Below are positions 15,200 through 17,734 of a stretch of DNA of 17,734 bases, in pieces. Numbering within the stretch: position 1 is the first letter of the stretch; every line of letters starts with the position of its first letter. Source of the stretch: Acetobacteraceae bacterium. GTDB taxonomy: Bacteria; Pseudomonadota; Alphaproteobacteria; Zavarziniales; Zavarziniaceae. The DNA lies in assembly GCA_947379865.1 (NCBI GenBank), contig CANCOY010000078.1, forward strand, positions 1-17,734, written 5' to 3'. The notes under the pieces were generated by a model. The model saw only the letters and a program-made list of their open reading frames with translations, made no database searches and was not told the origin of the DNA. The position numbers were made by a program, and so were the translations under genes.

Positions 15200-16258
15200 A
15201 TGCAGGTCGACGAAGCGGTGCTGGCAGAGACGACGGAAATCCGTCAGGCCCACATGTTCGACACGGGCGCGCTGGAGAGCTATCTGCTGGCCCATGCCCC
15301 CGGCTTCAAGGGCCCGCTCACCGTGCGCCAGTTCAAGGGCGGCCAATCGAACCCCACCTTCTTCCTCATCTCGCCCTCTGGCCAATATGTGATGCGCAAG
15401 AAGCCGCCGGGCAAGCTGCTGCCCTCTGCCCATCAGGTGGAGCGGGAGTACAAGGCGATTGCGGCGCTGGGCCAGACGAACGTGCCGGTGGCGCGTGCCG
15501 TGGCCCTGTGCGAGGACGCGGAGGTGATCGGCACCGCGTTTTATGTGATGGAGCATGTCAGCGGCCGCATTTTCCGCGACCCCACCCTGCCCGGCATGGA
15601 CCCGGCCGAGCGCAGCGCCATCTATGACGCCATGAATGATGTCATGGCCCGCCTGCACAAGGTCGATTATCAGGCCGTGGGCCTGGGCGATTTTGGCAAG
15701 CCCGGCAATTATTTCGATCGCCAGATCGGCCGCTGGATCAAGCAGTATGAGGCCGCCCAGACAGAGGTGGTCGAGCCGATGAACGACCTCATCGCCTGGC
15801 TGCCGAAAAACATTCCCGCCGACGACAGCGTCTCCATCGCCCATGGCGATTACCGGCTGGAGAACTCCATCTTCCACCCGACCGAGCCGCGCATGATCGC
15901 CCTGCTCGACTGGGAACTGGCCACCATCGGCCATCCGCTGGCCGACCTTGCCTATAACTGCATGCTCTATCACTACGAATCCCCCAGCATGGGCAGCCTG
16001 CTGAGCGCCGGGGCCAAGGGCGGCATCCCGAGCGAAGCCGACTATGTGGCGGACTATTGCCGCCGCACCGGGCGCGACGGCATTGCGGAGTGGGATTTCT
16101 ACCTCGCCTTCTCCATGTTCCGCCTCGCCTCCATCAGCCAGGGCGTTTACAAACGCGGCCTCGACGGCAATGCCTCCAGCGAGAACGCCACCCAATACGG
16201 CAGCGCCTGCCGCATGCTCGCCGAATGCGCCTGGTCCCAGGTCGCCCACAGGGCGTGA
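15200..16258 (+). CDS. APH-like phosphotransferase family protein, copy 2 (ACAD10/11-type)
   Basis: This 352-aa protein is a tandem paralog of the preceding gene, alike along its whole length, roughly 60% identical by eye in the core. It has FKGGQSNPTFFLI (45-57), YVMRKKPPGKLLPSAHQVEREY (63-84), HGDYRLEN (215-222) and LDWELATIGHPLAD (236-249). The catalytic Asp and the Asn of the loop are kept, while the Asp before the Asn is Glu here. The copies differ most in the segment after GHPL (about 250-285) and at the N-terminus, which could reflect different substrates. GGGAGGA (15186-15192) lies 7 nt before ATG 15200; a GTG one codon earlier is possible. It ends 21 bp from the convergent sulfotransferase gene. 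Confidence 0.85.
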   Translation: MQVDEAVLAETTEIRQAHMFDTGALESYLLAHAPGFKGPLTVRQFKGGQSNPTFFLISPSGQYVMRKKPPGKLLPSAHQVEREYKAIAALGQTNVPVARAVALCEDAEVIGTAFYVMEHVSGRIFRDPTLPGMDPAERSAIYDAMNDVMARLHKVDYQAVGLGDFGKPGNYFDRQIGRWIKQYEAAQTEVVEPMNDLIAWLPKNIPADDSVSIAHGDYRLENSIFHPTEPRMIALLDWELATIGHPLADLAYNCMLYHYESPSMGSLLSAGAKGGIPSEADYVADYCRRTGRDGIAEWDFYLAFSMFRLASISQGVYKRGLDGNASSENATQYGSACRMLAECAWSQVAHRA

Positions 16259-16279
16259 GGGGGGACTTCGGGAGGGAGC

Positions 16280-17338
16280 CTAGAGGACGCGGCGGGAGGT
16301 GAGGGCGCGCAGGAGGCGGGACAGCAGGCGCCGCCACTCGGGATGGAAGCGCAGGGCGGCGCGAACGTCCTGTTTCAGCCTGGCCCAGGCCATCTGCGAC
16401 CAGTTGAGCGGGCGCGCCGCTTTCTTCCGCGCGCGGCTGAGTTCGGCCGAGGCCTGTTCCAGGCGCGCCGCCAGATCATCCATGATCTCCAGCATGGGGG
16501 TCATGCGTTCATATGCCGCCAGCCAGGATGAGAGCCGCGCCGACATGTCTGCGCTGTCGAGGCTGCCCCGGTCCGCCGCAAGGTCGGTCAGGGTGGTGAA
16601 CATCTCACCGACCAGCGGGGTATAGAAGGCGTCGGCGCCGGCCCGCCCCAGGCGTTCGTGGTGATGCCGCAGGGAGGGGTCGAGAAATTCGTCCCGATAG
16701 ACCTTGAGTTCTTCGGGATCGATGTCGCGCCCAAGGAATGCGGCGATGCGGCGCAACTCTGCCTCGGGGGCCTGCATCAGCCGGTCATAGTCAACCACCG
16801 TGCGCGCCACACCCTCGGTGTGCATCAGGCTGCCAAGAACATGCCCCAGCCACATGAGGTTGGCGTGGTCCATGCCAATGCCATCCCGCTGGGCAAGGGA
16901 GCGCGCCACACTGTCGGGGTGCCGCAGGGCAAGGATATAGCTGACATCAAGGTCCAGATCCCTGAACACGCCGGTCCAGAAAGGCAGCAGCAGCGCCAGG
17001 CGCGGGTCCTTGATGGCAAAGGAAGACAGACCCCGCATCTTGGTGCGCAGCAGTCGTGCCGCAATGCCGGCCTGGCCATCGCGGCGCCAGGCCTCGACCT
17101 GTTGTGGCGTGGCGGGGATCACGTTGCGCCAGCTGCGGCCGATGCTGGCCAGAAGGGAATCGTTAAAGGCAACGACGTCCTGGTCTTCCCAGAAGCCCTT
17201 GCCATTGTTGGCCTCTGCCGCCGGCATCAGATCGTCACCAAGGCTGATACCAAGCACCTGCAAGCCGCGCGTGAGCGCACTCGTGCCGCTGCGGTGCATG
17301 CCCAGCACCATGATCAGACTTTGTGCAGCCGGTTTCAT
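16280..17338 (-). CDS. Sulfotransferase family protein
   Basis: This 352-aa protein has the PAPS-dependent sulfotransferase P-loop-like fold. The 5'-phosphosulfate loop is GMHRSGTS (13-20), the Asn/Gly-rich NNGKGFWED (44-52) follows, and the 3'-phosphate segment is LALRHPDSVARSLAQRDG (136-153). Residues about 283-306 look like a coiled coil, and the C-terminal 45 residues are very basic (RRLLSRLLRALTSRR), suggesting membrane or nucleic-acid contact. Members of this type often modify surface polysaccharides, but no glycosyltransferase is adjacent and the acceptor is unknown. ATG 17338 has GGAG 8 nt upstream. The cysQ-like phosphatase at 1413-2204 would remove the PAP by-product, but it is 14 kb away and a link is only conjecture. 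Confidence 0.8.
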   Translation of the reverse strand: MKPAAQSLIMVLGMHRSGTSALTRGLQVLGISLGDDLMPAAEANNGKGFWEDQDVVAFNDSLLASIGRSWRNVIPATPQQVEAWRRDGQAGIAARLLRTKMRGLSSFAIKDPRLALLLPFWTGVFRDLDLDVSYILALRHPDSVARSLAQRDGIGMDHANLMWLGHVLGSLMHTEGVARTVVDYDRLMQAPEAELRRIAAFLGRDIDPEELKVYRDEFLDPSLRHHHERLGRAGADAFYTPLVGEMFTTLTDLAADRGSLDSADMSARLSSWLAAYERMTPMLEIMDDLAARLEQASAELSRARKKAARPLNWSQMAWARLKQDVRAALRFHPEWRRLLSRLLRALTSRRVL

Positions 17339-17560
17339 CAGCCCACTCCAGCACCTTTACCAATGTGATGGTGAACATACTGTTAAAATATTTGCTGCGA
17401 AAGGCCATTTGATTAGCTATTTTTCATTTGCCCCTTGCGAATATTAACCATGGGTGCCTGCGATGCTTGGCACTGCGGGCTGTTGGACTTGAACAGGGGG
17501 AAAGCGCATCAGGGGGGAAGTTGAACGGGGCCGGGGCACAGGCCCGATGCCAACCCTCTA
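17339..17560. promoter_or_regulatory. AT-richer intergenic region upstream of the sulfotransferase gene
   Basis: This 222-bp gap is clearly AT-richer than its surroundings between about 17370 and 17450. On the minus strand TTTCGC (17402-17397), 17 nt, TATGTT (17379-17374) is a weak promoter candidate for the sulfotransferase gene. An imperfect inverted repeat, AATATTTGC (17387-17395) and GCGAATATT (17437-17445), matches at 8 of 9 positions with a 41-nt gap. A small GC hairpin (GGGCC 17528-17532, GGCCC 17541-17545) lies just after the holin-like stop but has no T-run. A plus-strand frame at 17428-17715 is antisense to the holin-like gene and is not supported. Confidence 0.35.
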
Positions 17561-17734
17561 TCAACGCCCCGTCTTCCATTTATCGACGCTGCGGGCGCCC
17601 GTGTAGCCAAGGTAACCCACAGAAAACAGGGTCACGATGGGCTCTGGAATGGCGTTCAGCCAGGCGGCAAAGCCGGCGGCCATGGCCTTGGCGGCCTCGG
17701 GATAGACGGCGCTGAGCAGGCCCATGGGCAGGCC
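17561..17734 (-). CDS. C-terminal fragment of a probable 3TM-type (GTA/phage) holin
   Basis: The gene enters from the right edge and ends at a TGA (complement of 17561-17563), leaving 57 codons. The visible protein starts GLPMGLLSAVYPEAAKAMAA, then has a hydrophobic stretch containing LNAIPEPIVTLFSVGYLGY and ends GARSVDKWKTGR. This resembles the end of 3TM holins of alphaproteobacterial gene-transfer agents and prophages: a Pro-containing loop, then a PEP-type motif before the last membrane helix, then G-A/G-R and a basic tail. Such holins are small inner-membrane proteins that let a muramidase reach the cell wall. Without the N-terminal two thirds, another small membrane protein is possible. 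Codon use matches the neighbours. Confidence 0.5.
   Translation of the reverse strand, partial: GLPMGLLSAVYPEAAKAMAAGFAAWLNAIPEPIVTLFSVGYLGYTGARSVDKWKTGR

Noticed and set aside
14022..16258. Aminoglycoside resistance genes, suggested by the APH-like fold
   Set aside because: The proteins carry the motifs of the ACAD10/11-type kinase branch and sit behind purD; nothing ties them to antibiotic substrates.
17428..17715. A 95-codon plus-strand open frame near the right edge
   Set aside because: Its composition is Arg/Cys/Ser-rich with no motifs, and it is antisense to the better supported holin-like reading.

Overview
The window is GC-rich, gene-dense chromosomal DNA. Its gene content and pairings (pmbA next to a CysQ-type phosphatase, an msbA/acyltransferase/waaA/lpxK lipid A block, xseA divergent from purD, a 3TM-type holin) suggest an alphaproteobacterium, possibly of the Rhodospirillales or a neighbouring order. 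That placement is inference from gene order and composition; no rRNA or other taxonomic marker is present. No tRNA, rRNA, CRISPR array, transposase or integrase was seen.

Layout. (1) 73-2204, plus strand: pmbA/tldE and a cysQ-like inositol-monophosphatase-family gene, coupled by a 4-nt TTGA overlap. (2) 2215-4314, minus strand: one large molybdopterin (DMSO-reductase superfamily) oxidoreductase with no partner subunit nearby. (3) 4315-4479: a divergent regulatory gap with a perfect 9-bp inverted repeat. (4) 4480-9455, plus strand: lipid A / Kdo operon msbA, DUF374 acyltransferase, waaA (kdtA), lpxK; lpxK carries an in-frame 18-bp tandem repeat. (5) 9379-12563, minus strand: xseA, a secreted M23 peptidase and an LpxL-type late acyltransferase, whose 3' end overlaps lpxK by 77 nt. 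(6) 12708-16258, plus strand: purD followed by two tandem paralogous APH-like phosphotransferases. (7) 16280-17338, minus strand: a sulfotransferase-family protein, then an AT-richer gap and the C-terminal end of a small membrane protein that resembles a 3TM (GTA/phage-type) holin and runs off the right edge.

How they work together. Regions 4 and 5 converge on outer-membrane biogenesis: LpxK phosphorylates the disaccharide precursor at the 4' position, WaaA adds Kdo, LpxL adds a secondary acyl chain and MsbA flips the product across the inner membrane. The M23 peptidase adds a cell-wall function. PurD and XseA are housekeeping. The parts least explained by standard pathways are the lone molybdoenzyme, the duplicated kinase-like pair, and the sulfotransferase/holin edge. 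I did not find a clear undescribed multi-gene system; the best leads are the lpxK repeat, the tandem kinase pair and the holin edge.
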